A stretch of 64,000 nt of DNA from Gracilaria vermiculophylla (taxonomy: Eukaryota > Rhodophyta > Florideophyceae > Gracilariales > Gracilariaceae), in assembly GCA_019155205.2 (NCBI GenBank), contig JAHNZQ020000016.1, positions 527,527 through 591,526 on the forward strand, given 5' to 3'. The notes under the pieces are model-generated. The model saw nothing but the letters and a program-made list of their open reading frames with translations. It searched no databases and had not been told where the DNA came from. Positions 43,988 through 54,200 of the stretch are shown here, piece after piece (the first letter of the stretch is position 1; each line of letters starts with the position of its first letter). The position numbers and the translations under genes are program-made.

Positions 43988-45136
43988 TTAGAAATCGCAG
44001 TCAAGAGAGAAGGTGTTTTCCGCACGAGTAGTAGTTACACCGGCTTTCTGATATTCTCCCACCCGGCGTTCAAAGAAGTTTGTCTTTCCCTGGATCGATA
44101 TCAACTCCATCCAGTCAAATGGTTGAGAAGCGTGATACACCTTGCTGTATCCAAGCGAGAGCAAAAGGCGATCAGCGCAATACGAGATATATTCCCTCAT
44201 GAGCTCTGCGTTCATTCCAATAAGATCTACAGGCAATGATTCGCTGACAAACTCCTTCTCACACTCGACAGCGTCACAGATTATCTCATGAATACGCTTC
44301 TCTGACAGACGCTGCTCCTCGGGGATCATAGAGTACAGCAGGCAAGCATGGTCGCAGTGAAGGCCCTCATCCCGAGAAATGAGCTCGTTGGAAAAGGTGA
44401 GACCCGGCATAAGGCCTCGCTTCTTCAAGTAGAAAATGGCGCAAAAAGAGCCCGAGAAGAATATGCCTTCCACGGCGGCAAAGGCAACCAACCTTTCCGC
44501 AAATCTAGCCGACGAGGAAATCCAGCGAATGGCCCAGTCAGCCTTCTTCTTGACACACGGAATCTCATCGATTGCTCTAAACAAGCGTGACTTCTCGTGG
44601 GGGTCTTTGATATATGTGTCCAACAGCAGGGAATATGTTTCGGAGTGGACGTTCTCCATGGCTGCCTGAAAGCCGTAGAAGCAGCGCGCCTCGGGGAGCT
44701 GGACGTCGTTACAGAAGCGCTCGATGAGGTTCTCGAGCACAATGCCGTCACTGGAAGCGAAGAAGGCGAGGACGTGCGTGATGAAATGACGTTCAGCATG
44801 CGTGAGCGAGTCCCAGTCATTAAGGTCGGCGGACAGGTCGATCTCTTCGGCTGTCCAGAAGGCGGCCTGGTGCTTCTTGTACAGGTCCCAGATCTTCGGG
44901 TGGCGGATGGGGAACAGTGTGTACCGGTCGGCCGCATGAGCTGTAAACACCTTCGGGACGTCGGCGGCCGGCTGAATGAAAGCCTTCTGCTCAGCGGAGC
45001 TGTCCGAGTCGTAGCGGGAATCGGTGAAGTCAGAGACAGACACACTCTCTGCGCAGTCCGGTTGTCGGTGCTCATGCGACTTGTGCTTGACCACGGACGG
45101 CTGCACTCGGTTATCGGAAGTGCGAACGTCACTCAT
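43988..45136 (-). CDS. RNR2: Ribonucleotide reductase small subunit (class Ia R2)
   Basis: 382 aa, full length, no intron. The di-iron and radical residues are present with the same spacing as the human subunit: Asp130 (SSDGI), Glu161 and His164 (MENVHSE), radical Tyr168, and later Glu and His ligands in [11 protein letters not shown] and GLHCDHA. The C-terminal FSLDCDF is the peptide that docks on the large subunit. R2 supplies the tyrosyl radical that reduces ribonucleoside diphosphates to deoxy forms. In eukaryotes expression peaks at S phase, and the upstream region carries two exact E2F-type sites. Head-to-head with the TLDc gene. Confidence 0.97.
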   Translation of the reverse strand: MSDVRTSDNRVQPSVVKHKSHEHRQPDCAESVSVSDFTDSRYDSDSSAEQKAFIQPAADVPKVFTAHAADRYTLFPIRHPKIWDLYKKHQAAFWTAEEIDLSADLNDWDSLTHAERHFITHVLAFFASSDGIVLENLIERFCNDVQLPEARCFYGFQAAMENVHSETYSLLLDTYIKDPHEKSRLFRAIDEIPCVKKKADWAIRWISSSARFAERLVAFAAVEGIFFSGSFCAIFYLKKRGLMPGLTFSNELISRDEGLHCDHACLLYSMIPEEQRLSEKRIHEIICDAVECEKEFVSESLPVDLIGMNAELMREYISYCADRLLLSLGYSKVYHASQPFDWMELISIQGKTNFFERRVGEYQKAGVTTTRAENTFSLDCDF

Positions 45137-45757
45137 ATTGAAGAATTAAGAACACGCACTGCTGGACAGCGAGAAGCGGTGAAGAGAGCAGGCGGAGCAG
45201 CGGGTGCGGTGCTAAAGAGGGCGTGGAAGGTCGGCGGGCCACCTGCGGGGCGGGGGCGCTTAAGTAGGGCGGCGATGGCTCGCATAAAGTGTGGGATGCA
45301 CTACCGTTTCGGTGAGGGCGTGAATTCGAAATGCGCGCGGGCGGTTTTGGCGCGCCATGCAGTTTTGAACTGCGCGCTGCATGGCAGGCCGGTGGCGCGC
45401 GCCGCCGCGCGCGCCCCGGGCGCAGCGTATGCGAGAGCAGACGCGGGCGGCGCACGTGCGTGGCGGCGCGCCGCGCGCTGGCGGCGCGACCCGCGCTTCC
45501 CGCGCTTTTGTGCGGCGCCGCCCACGGCGGGCAGTTTCGGGGCGTTTTCGCGCATGCTGCAACATTCCGCACGGCGCCGTGATTGGCGGCGGCGCCGCGC
45601 CGCGTGCACCTCAGATGGCGCCCGGGCGCGCGCGCGGTTGGAGGCGGCGTGGCGCGTCGCGCGCACGTGCGGGCGGGGGGGGTGGCGCCTTGCTCGGCTC
45701 GCCGCCCGTGCGCATCGGCCCGCTCCACTTTGTCTGCGCGTCGCGCTTGACCTCGCC
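45137..45757. promoter_or_regulatory. Divergent promoter RNR2 / TLDc with E2F-type sites
   Basis: 621 bp, very GC-rich in the half next to TLDc. Two exact TTTSSCGC matches: TTTGGCGC at 45346-45353 (within TTTTGGCGCGCC) and TTTCGCGC at 45546-45553. TGATTGGCG (inverted CCAAT) is at 45580-45588. A palindromic stretch of alternating GCGC surrounds 45405-45420. Function is inferred from motif and gene identity. Confidence 0.5.
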
Positions 45758-46717
45758 ATGTCGCCCGCATGCGCTGCAGCGCCCTGCCCGGCCGCGCTGG
45801 CTTACCACGGCAGTGTGCGCGCAGCAACGCGGCTCTCGCTGTCCGCCTTCCGACCTCGCTTCACGACATGCCCGCTCTCCGCGGCGCCGCGCCACTCCCC
45901 GTCGCGCTTGGCCCCCTCCACCATCACCGCTGAGCACGGGAACGCCAACGAGTCCAACGACAAGTCACGCAACAATGACATGGACATCGTCGAGAGAGTG
46001 TACACATTCATCTTCGGCGCCAAACAGAAAGAGCCGTTCGGGCTCAAGCGATTCGATCGCGACCGATTTCCAGAACTGTACCCAGCCACGCTGGACGAGT
46101 TCGCCGACGTGCTGCCGCAAGACGATGGGGAGGTGCGCTTGTTCCGCCCCCTGCTGGCACGCACGCAGCTCCAATCGCGCCCTTTGCAGCTTTTGTACGA
46201 CGCCAACAAAGACGGCTGGAGCAGCGAGACGTTCCACCACTTGGTCAACCGCAAGGGCGCATGCGTGGTGTTTGCCACCTCCGCCAACGCCGCCTTTGGT
46301 GGGTACAACCCCAAGGGGTTCGTTGGCTACGGTGAGAGCCGCGGCTCCAAGGCCGCCTTTCTGTTCTGCTGGCCGGACGGAGACACGTGCAAGCCGGCCA
46401 TGAAGATGAGAAAGGTTGGCGGTGCCGCGCTGGCTGTGGTGGATGACCCTGACAGCGGACCCAAGTTTGGCGCTGACAGCTTGGTCATCCCGCTGCGCCC
46501 TCCGCAAACCGATTGTTGCGATGAACGGCGTGATCGCATCGCAATGAGCAAGCTCGGGTCGTATTATGAACGAAGGCCGGACGGGCACAACTGTCTGTTC
46601 GGCGAGGGCGAAAGTGGAAAGGGCACGGTTTTGACGCAGTTGAAGGTGTTTGCGGGCGTGTACGAAGAAGGGGAGGAAATTCCCTTCAGCGATGCTCTGC
46701 CGTTCAGCTTAGAATAG
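45758..46717 (+). CDS. TLDc-domain protein
   Basis: 319 aa from the Met at 45758; the frame is open much further upstream across the GC-rich promoter. Residues about 1-65 are Ala/Ser/Arg-rich and could be an organelle presequence, though without the N-terminal Phe of the plastid proteins here. The TLDc domain (about 125-315) shows LQLLYDANKDGWSSETFHHL, GACVVFATSANAAFGGYNPKGF, KAAFLFCW, GPKFGADSLVIP, SKLGSYYERRPDG and a closing LTQLKVFAGVYEE. TLDc proteins are linked to oxidative-stress protection and, in several eukaryotes, to V-ATPase regulation. No partner domain (LysM, TBC, EF-hand) is present. Confidence 0.85.
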   Translation: MSPACAAAPCPAALAYHGSVRAATRLSLSAFRPRFTTCPLSAAPRHSPSRLAPSTITAEHGNANESNDKSRNNDMDIVERVYTFIFGAKQKEPFGLKRFDRDRFPELYPATLDEFADVLPQDDGEVRLFRPLLARTQLQSRPLQLLYDANKDGWSSETFHHLVNRKGACVVFATSANAAFGGYNPKGFVGYGESRGSKAAFLFCWPDGDTCKPAMKMRKVGGAALAVVDDPDSGPKFGADSLVIPLRPPQTDCCDERRDRIAMSKLGSYYERRPDGHNCLFGEGESGKGTVLTQLKVFAGVYEEGEEIPFSDALPFSLE

Positions 46718-47775
46718 GCGCAGGCTTGTAAATAGTTTGTCGAACACCAGTGCCGCTGTTCTGCCCGCCAATGTTTACGTGCGGTTCGGGCTTTGCTGTC
46801 GATATCGACTGCCTGCTGCCACGCCCCTTGTACAGTCACTAGCTGCGCTTGACACCGTCGCGTGAGCACCTTCGTGACAAGCACGGCCTGTGCTGAGTCG
46901 AATACATGAGTCGCAACGCATCGAAAACATATCACCGACGTTGCGGCCGCTGGGCGCCGTGAACCAGCTCGTGAAAACTGAGCACTCATCGGAGCGTGTT
47001 CGACGCCAGTGCCGAGTTGAGCAGTACTGTAATGCATGTGCGAAGGGTAACTTGTGACGGGGGCGGGGGGGGGGCAAACGCTTAGCAATATCCAAGAATT
47101 GTGTCTGCTGACGTGTTCATTGTTTGTAACCCACGAGATGCATGAAGCAAAACATGTTGCGCATGAATTCTTTGTTGCCATTCACAACTTGGGTCTGAAA
47201 CACAATGGCACCCTGTCACCACTTCGAACAACGGGCGCGCATGAGCACAGGCGTTCAAGTCGCGTTGCATGGCCATCGCGACCGCCGAATCTTGAGCGCT
47301 GCTTTCTGTCCCGAAACTTGACTGCAACGCAAAAAAAGATGATCATCCCTCGCGCACTTTTCCATACAACCTTTTCTTGCCGAGTTGCAAATGCTGTGCA
47401 GCATCCCGACCTTGAATACACGATTGCTCGCAAGAAAAGCGGCTACACTTAAAAGTAGGCAATGCTGTTGAGTTTTATTGCAAGTCTCGAGTGAATCCTC
47501 GAGGGAGGCATGGTAAAACTGTGTGTACCTACTTACACACTGTACTGTGCGCCGGTACGTTCACACTACATACACAGCAACCTATGAGCACTCGAGAATA
47601 CATATGAGAGCGCGCTCGACGGACACGCACCTACGTTCCAATTAAATTAAATAACCAACAATACGCTCACGTTCCTACGAGGAACGGCACGCTTTCCATG
47701 CTTAAGCTTTTAACTTTTATATTCACCCAACTTAAGCGTCAGAACAATAGTCTTCATCCTTGTCGTCGCTTCAAA
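46718..47775. other. Intergenic region TLDc / HDAC
   Basis: 1.06 kb between same-strand genes. A run of G lies near 47065-47073. Short frames on both strands (46564-47181 -, 47054-47452 +) lack recognisable content. It presumably includes the TLDc 3' UTR and HDAC promoter. Confidence 0.4.
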
Positions 47776-49271
47776 ATGGAAAAGCGAGTTTCTTACTTCA
47801 TGGACCATGATATAGGCGGCTTCTACTTCGGCGAGGGTCACGTCATGGAACCTCATCGTCTCAGCATGACCCATAATCTTGTCTTGGCGTATGGTTCGTT
47901 TCGTCCGTCTCAGAAACATTTTTGAGCTAAAAAAAAAGTCTCAACTCGTCTTTCACACTTACTCACATGTTCCTCCTCAACACCATGCCTCTCGCTCGCC
48001 TTTCGTAGGACTGTATCGCAAAATGGTGCGTACGCCAAATTCCCTTATAAAAAAAACCACTCTCCAAAAAGACGCCCGCCTAAGCAGCTCAACTCACACA
48101 ACGTTTTCGTTCGTCGACCCTCGCTCTGCAGGAGGTTTATCGACCAAGACGTGCCACAGAACAAGAGCTCAAGCAGTTTCATTCACCAGAGTACGTGGAC
48201 TTTCTTTCGCACGTCACGCCTGACAATCGTCGCCGTTTTAAAAAAGATCTATCTCGCTTCAACGTGGGTAAGAATGAAGATTGTCCCCTGTTCGACGGCC
48301 TCTTCGAGTTTTGTCAACTGTACACCGGTGGGAGCATTGACGGTGCCCGAAAGCTTCTTAGTGGCTCATCAGATATTGTCATTAACTGGCCTGGAGGGCT
48401 TCACCATGCAAAGAAATCTGAGGCGTCTGGGTTTTGCTACACAAACGACATTGTCTTGGCAATATTAGAGCTTCTCAAGTACTATCCGCGCATTCTTTAC
48501 ATTGATATCGATCTTCATCATGGGGACGGCGTTGAGGAGGCTTTCTACGTTACCGATCGCGTCATGACCGTGTCCTTTCACAAGTACGGTGACAATTTCT
48601 TCCCCGGAACTGGCTCCATCTGGGACAAAGGATGTGGAACCGGAGAATACTACGCTGTCAACTTTCCACTCAAAGACGGAATGGATGACCAAAGTTATGA
48701 GAACGCTTTTCGGCCAATTGTTCAGAAAGCGATAGAAATGTTTCGTCCCTCTGCAATTGTTCTCCAGTGCGGCGTAGACGGTTTGGCCAACGACTCATTA
48801 GGATCTTTTAATATGACCATCGAAGGACATGCGAGCTGCGTAAAGTTCGTCAAGGACTTCAATATTCCAATGATGGTGCTTGGTGGCGGGGGCTACAATA
48901 TGTGCAACGTCGCTCGTTGCTGGGTATATGAAACCGGAATTCTCCTCAACTTGGTTCCGGATAACAACATCCCATACAATGACTATTGGGAATATTTTGC
49001 CCCCGAACACAAACTTCTTTTCTCTGCAAACAAATCTGTCAAGAATCTCAACACTCCGAACTATATTGGAAAAATCACTGAGAAAGTCATGGAGAATTTG
49101 CGGTGTCTGAACGCGGCACCATCTGTTCAAATGCAGGAAATTCCATCTGTTATGTATTGCTCGGATGACGATGAAGAAGTTGACTTAGATCAACGGAAAC
49201 TGTCGGACAAGAAGCAAGCAGAGGGCGAGTTTTATGATGACTTTAAGGATCAAGGGATGGATTCCCGTTGA
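47776..49271 (+). CDS. Class I histone deacetylase (RPD3/HDAC1-like)
   Basis: Model: join(47776..47893, 48009..48025, 48132..49271), 424 aa. Exon 2 is a 17-nt microexon encoding LYRKM plus part of a Gly codon. Introns are 115 nt (donor GTTCGT, acceptor CGTAG) and 106 nt (donor GTGCGT, acceptor TGCAG). The joined product reads LVLAYGLYRKMEVYRP, as in all class I enzymes. Catalytic residues are intact: His136/His137 (GGLHHAKK), zinc ligands Asp172, His174 (DIDLHHGDG) and Asp261 ([10 protein letters not shown]), and Tyr300 ([15 protein letters not shown]). The tail of about 50 residues is acidic. The enzyme removes acetyl groups from histone lysines in nuclear corepressor complexes. Tail-to-tail with ERCC1 (352 bp). 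Confidence 0.95.
48009..48025 (+). other. 17-nt microexon of the HDAC gene
   Basis: Flanked by TTTCGTAG upstream and GTGCGTACG downstream. It supplies two bases of a Gly codon and the codons for Leu-Tyr-Arg-Lys-Met, residues invariant in class I HDACs. Skipping it (17 nt) would break the frame. Confidence 0.85.
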
Positions 49272-49623
49272 TGTAATAACCTTTGATAGTAAAACTTGTG
49301 GCTCAAACTGCGCCCATTTGTATTAGGTGCTCAACTCGACCATCTCGTGCTCGCGATCATGACGCTTGTTTTGAGTGTACCGTCGCCGTGATTGAATCTT
49401 TTACTTGAGCCCCTTAATCAGTCAGCGTTGGGAACGGCGCACATATGAACAAGTACTGAAACTCACATGGCCATATAGCATTTCATGTCGTTCATGATAT
49501 CCCGTGTCAAATTTACAATCATTGTGGAAATAGCAATAGTCTTGATAAATGCAATATGCGAAGTTCCGCCCCTTGTGTACACAAACTGTTCCCCGTTTCG
49601 ACATAAGAGTCACATCGCCAACG
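49272..49623. other. Tail-to-tail spacer HDAC / ERCC1
   Basis: 352 bp holding both 3' ends; no gene or motif was seen. Frames on both strands overlap the ERCC1 end and are shadows. Confidence 0.4.
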
Positions 49624-50418
49624 TCAACCCGTATCTTCGTCGGCGATTTCCTCAATTTCCTGCCATTCACCTTTGAATGGTTGGTGCAGCGCCTGGAATA
49701 ACCTGGCCACCTTTCGCTCGCCAATCCCGGGACATTGTCTCAGCTCCTCCCTCGATGCCGCCGCAATATGACGAAAACTACCAAAGGTGAACGCAAGCGT
49801 GGAGACGTCTGTGCGGTTGACGCCTCTAACAGAACTAAGCGCAGCATGAAGTCTAGATGCATAATCACTTGCCACACGTTCCTGAATGAGTTCTGCTCCC
49901 TTGCCGTCATAACTACGAAACGTTTCCAAATATCGTGCAGCTTCTCGTTGGCAGCCCGCGCAAATCAGGGTCATTTGATTGATTAGACACATTTTGGTCA
50001 ACTCATGAAGGCAGGCGCGATGATCAGCTATGTCGATGAGAACAAGAAGAATGCGCAACTTAAAGTGAGACCCTAGCCTACGCACGCGTTTGTAAATGTA
50101 TTCAGGATGAAGCTTGTGAAACTGCAGAGAAAGGAACAGCGCGCATGTTGTTGGACCACACACAAAGTCGGCTGCTATGTTGTTATTAGACTCCTTTCGT
50201 ACGTGGCGGATGTAACGCAGCATTGGATTGGCCATCTGATTGGAATGTACGAGGAGAGCGACTTTGGAACGCGCATGTGCAAGGGCAGCTCCGATGTGCG
50301 AAGAATTGGGTTCTGATCTCGGACGCTTTTGCGGATGGCTTGGGGCGTCGGGCGGACACTGCGCTGGCTGCTCCTCTGCAACGTGCGGCAAGGAACGCTT
50401 TGCAGAAGCATCGGACAT
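49624..50418 (-). CDS. ERCC1: ERCC1/Rad10 DNA repair endonuclease subunit
   Basis: 264 aa from the Met at 50418 (the frame extends six codons upstream to a TTG, not a Met). A basic, Pro-rich N-terminus is followed by the central nuclease-like domain: NPMLRYIRHVRKE, ADFVCGPTTCALFLSLQFH, LHPEYIYKRV, LRILLVLIDIADH. The tandem helix-hairpin-helix at about 190-245 (SSVRGVNRTDVSTLAFTFGS, CPGIGERKVARLFQALH) dimerises with XPF. The complex cuts 5' of lesions in nucleotide excision repair and interstrand crosslink repair. ERCC1 lacks the catalytic nuclease residues, which XPF provides. Head-to-head with SEC16. Confidence 0.95.
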   Translation of the reverse strand: MSDASAKRSLPHVAEEQPAQCPPDAPSHPQKRPRSEPNSSHIGAALAHARSKVALLVHSNQMANPMLRYIRHVRKESNNNIAADFVCGPTTCALFLSLQFHKLHPEYIYKRVRRLGSHFKLRILLVLIDIADHRACLHELTKMCLINQMTLICAGCQREAARYLETFRSYDGKGAELIQERVASDYASRLHAALSSVRGVNRTDVSTLAFTFGSFRHIAAASREELRQCPGIGERKVARLFQALHQPFKGEWQEIEEIADEDTG

Positions 50419-51211
50419 TCTGCGATCGAAATCCAAACTGAGAAGGGTGCGTGTTGATGGAAACGAAGTATAATGTGGTTGATGGACGGATGCGTGGAGA
50501 GCTCAATGGAAGGGTACGTTAGAATGACTAACGCAAGTACGTCTACAGTTTGTGCTTACTTCCCAGCGCCGGCTCTCGCGACAACAAGGTAAGGTACGAA
50601 CAAAAGGCGCGGGACTTGGAAATGTACGCTGTAGCGCTCTCAGTGGGGCGCAGGTACCCGTAAAATGCGAGGGATAGATGTAACACCCCCGAGCGCGGGG
50701 ACAGGAAAGGGAGGAATACCAAGGTTGAGCCAGACGAGCAGTCCACCCTCATGAGCCCTCCATAGTTGCTGATCGGGTGACAGAACTGTCTGACTCGTTT
50801 AAAAGTGCTACTACGGTATCTATGAAGGTTACGAAGGTTACTGACCCGGCGCAGCGATTGCACTCAAAGTTGCATGGCACATCGATTGCGATGATTTGGT
50901 TCAAGTTGATTGGCGGCGGTCCTCGCCATAATTTGCCGGAATATTTCGACAGCTCTCGCTACAAGGCACCAATAGGCTCAGGGTTTGGCACAGAAGCGTT
51001 CTGCTCAACGTAAAGCTTTACACCGCGCTGGTCTGTCTGCGTCCCTTGCTGCGTCTTCGTCAATGGCGGTGAAGGGTTACCGCTCAAGGAAACGCGCAGA
51101 TCATTCCGTCGGCAGCCCAGCCAGGCACGCCTCACCCCCTTTCCTTGTACAGAAACTCCGCTGTGCCTGTCTTTTTGTCCCGCCCAGCTCCGACTGTTTA
51201 ACTGATTCCCC
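50419..51211. promoter_or_regulatory. Divergent intergenic region ERCC1 / SEC16
   Basis: 793 bp. TGATTGGCG (inverted CCAAT) at 50907-50915. No other gene was seen. Confidence 0.45.
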
Positions 51212-54200
51212 ATGAAAGGAGCACGCCGCACTCCAAAACGTCAAGGCGCTGGTTTCGCTGATCTTATGGCCGTCCCAACTCAGCCCAGGAGGGGCGTCAT
51301 CACCGGCATGTCTCGTTTTCAGCAGCACTCTACGTCAACCACCCCTACTGCAACTGCCCAGACCACTCCGAGCAGCTCAACTCCCTCCACGCCGCGCCCG
51401 TCTCCCGCGGACGAGGACTGGGACAGTCTCCTTAATATATCTCCCCGTCGCCGCATTTCTCCTATCAAATCAAAGCTTGGCTCGCGTTCCAGGCCAGGCT
51501 CTGTCAGTATGGATTCCATCCCGCCCCGAACAACAACAACTCCCTCTCGTAATATCAACTCATCACGTCAGTCTACGCCTCCGGTTACATCTCCAGCGCC
51601 GAGGACACCCGCTGAAACACCTCAGCTGCCCCCAATTACGTCCCCACCAAAGCCAAAACCAACTCCCTCTGCGAGGTCTTCTCTGGCGCCGGTTCCGTCC
51701 TTTCTTGCCGGCTGGGAAGGTGCTGACGGATGGGGAGATGAACCTTCCGACGAAAGCGATCCTGAGGTAGATGATGAGGCATGGGGAGGCTGGGGAGATA
51801 CCGTCGACATATCTATTCCAGAAGAAACCAGTGGTCCTACAGTTAGCGACGTAGTGTCCATGCCCACAGTTCAGACTAGCGTTTCTCGAGTTACGGTGGA
51901 TCCCGAAACTTCGAAACCCGATGCGACCGAACAAGTTATCAGCTCAACTGATGCGGTTACTCATTCTGCAATCCCACAACAACCATTAGAAGAAACCGTT
52001 AAGCTCGATGATAATACATCTGCCACTGGTGAAGATCACCCGCAGCATCCAAAACAGGAGGACACAAAGTCGGACAGTCAGCTTGTTGCTTCCGAGCCGC
52101 GTGCGTCAGAGAAATCAGTTAACCAATTTGACACTCCTGCATTGAACGCTTTGGGAGATGGTGATGTACTGGGACAATGGGAAGAGCCACGCAGCTTATC
52201 TCTGCAGTCAGATCTTGACGAGCCGAAACAATTAGGAAGTCCAGATGACGCAGAAAAGTCGGCAGCGTTCAAGGAGTGCGCTCAAGATGTAAGGGAACGG
52301 GTGGGAGAGGACGTTGAAACCCCTCCGACCTTGAGCAACCAAACTACCGCTGCGAACGAGGAAGTGCGCTCTCCGGGAGGTATAGTGACAGAAGCTCTCC
52401 AGAATAGTGCGGTTGCAAAAGTGCATCTTGAAGAAGCGAATCAAGAACGAAAGGGAATACTTGACGACCCAATCGTCGTCATTCCGGACGAAGCAGAGCA
52501 GCAACCACGTGACCCTGAAGCCGTTAATACTAGTAATGGGGTTGAAGGCGGTGCCTGGGGTGAATGGGATGGCATTGAGGATATGCCAACCTCAGGAGAG
52601 CACGACGCCACTATTATAAACGTTCCAGGGGAGACAAGAAGCCCAAGTCCACTTCATACACCGGAAAACATCATTCCTATACCTGTAGAAGAAGGCAGTG
52701 GCACTGCAAATCATGCTCCACAGCAACTTGAAAGCGAAGTGAGTGTTTTTGCTGGGGTGCCAAGTAATGACGCCATCACCGATTCTGTTAAGGACGAAAG
52801 TATTGAGAATGATGAAGCTGACAAAAATCAGGATAAGACAGTCGATGTCGCGTTTGATACTGAGAGAAAAGAACGCGAAGATATTCAATCAACGGAAAAT
52901 GACGGCCAAATGAGGGTTTGCGAAGATGGATGGGGAGATTCGGTGAACGTTGGACTCAACAATCCGAACGAAACTGATACGGGGCATGTTATGGCGGATC
53001 TGAAATCATCTTTCTTTCCATCAGATGGTTCGCATACAAGAAAAGAAGAGGAAAGAAGCCCTACATCCAAAGGGCATGCGATCGAAGGCAACGAGATCAA
53101 GCATCAATCATTATCTGTTGTAGAAAGTCCATATATTACGGGCATGGAGAAAACGGGAATGAAGCCAGAGAAGTCTTCTCCCCCGGCAGTTGATTTGCAA
53201 GCGGAACTTATTGAAACTAGAAGAACAAATCCTGTAGATCACAGTGAAGAAGACAAAGTTCACGTAGAACAGGAAACACAGAAGGGATCACTTGAAGAGG
53301 CGCAACAGTTGGTGCCAGAAGAAGTGAATATCACAGCACCTGGGCTGACCTTTAGTGAACCTGATTTAACGAGTTTTGATGTAGGTCCAGAAGCCAGAAC
53401 AAATGAATTTGATGGGTTTGACGTACAGGATGGCTCCGCAGAAGTTGATGCAGAGGCATGGGGCGGATGGGGAGATTTTGAAGATATGGCTGTCCTCGAA
53501 CCACCAGCGGAAACCTCGGATACGACTGTTGTGGAGAACCACCAAGACGATGTAGTTCCGGATGCGAAGCCCCCGGAAAACTACACAATGAGCGTAAATC
53601 GTCCAGATACTGAAGAAAAGGAGAAACATGGAACTTCCCACGAGCCGGTATGTGTTGAAAAGCAGAAACATGTGGCCAGAGAAAGTGAACGCGTCACAGG
53701 ACAGATATCTGATGAAACACAGCTGCAGAATGATCGGCAGAAGGCCAACCAAGATGAAACCTCGCCTAACGCATCTCTAACTGAGGAAGTTGAGATCTCC
53801 GTACAGGGTGAAGTTGCTGATGGAGTAGTAAGCGGGCCGGAGGAGAGAGTGAGTCAAGACCAAACAGTCGCTCAAAATGAAAGCATGATTTTCGGATTAT
53901 CATCCGACACCGCTGTATCTATGGGAAACAAAGACGTACCCAGCGAAGGGGAGTTTGGATGGGGGGTGTGGGGGGCCTTTGGCGAGGCCCAAACTCTGTC
54001 AACGGAGAAGGCGGAACGTTCTCAGCAGTTGAAGACGAGCGTTGACGTACAGCCAGCGGAAAACTCAAACACTAATTATTCATTAGTAGGATCTGTGAAG
54101 TCGAAGACGATGCAGCCGGCCATGGCGACACTAGCAGGGGCTCTGGAGACAGGTATAGCGGGAACTTCAACTTCCAACACCCCTGTCGTTGGTATCGGAG

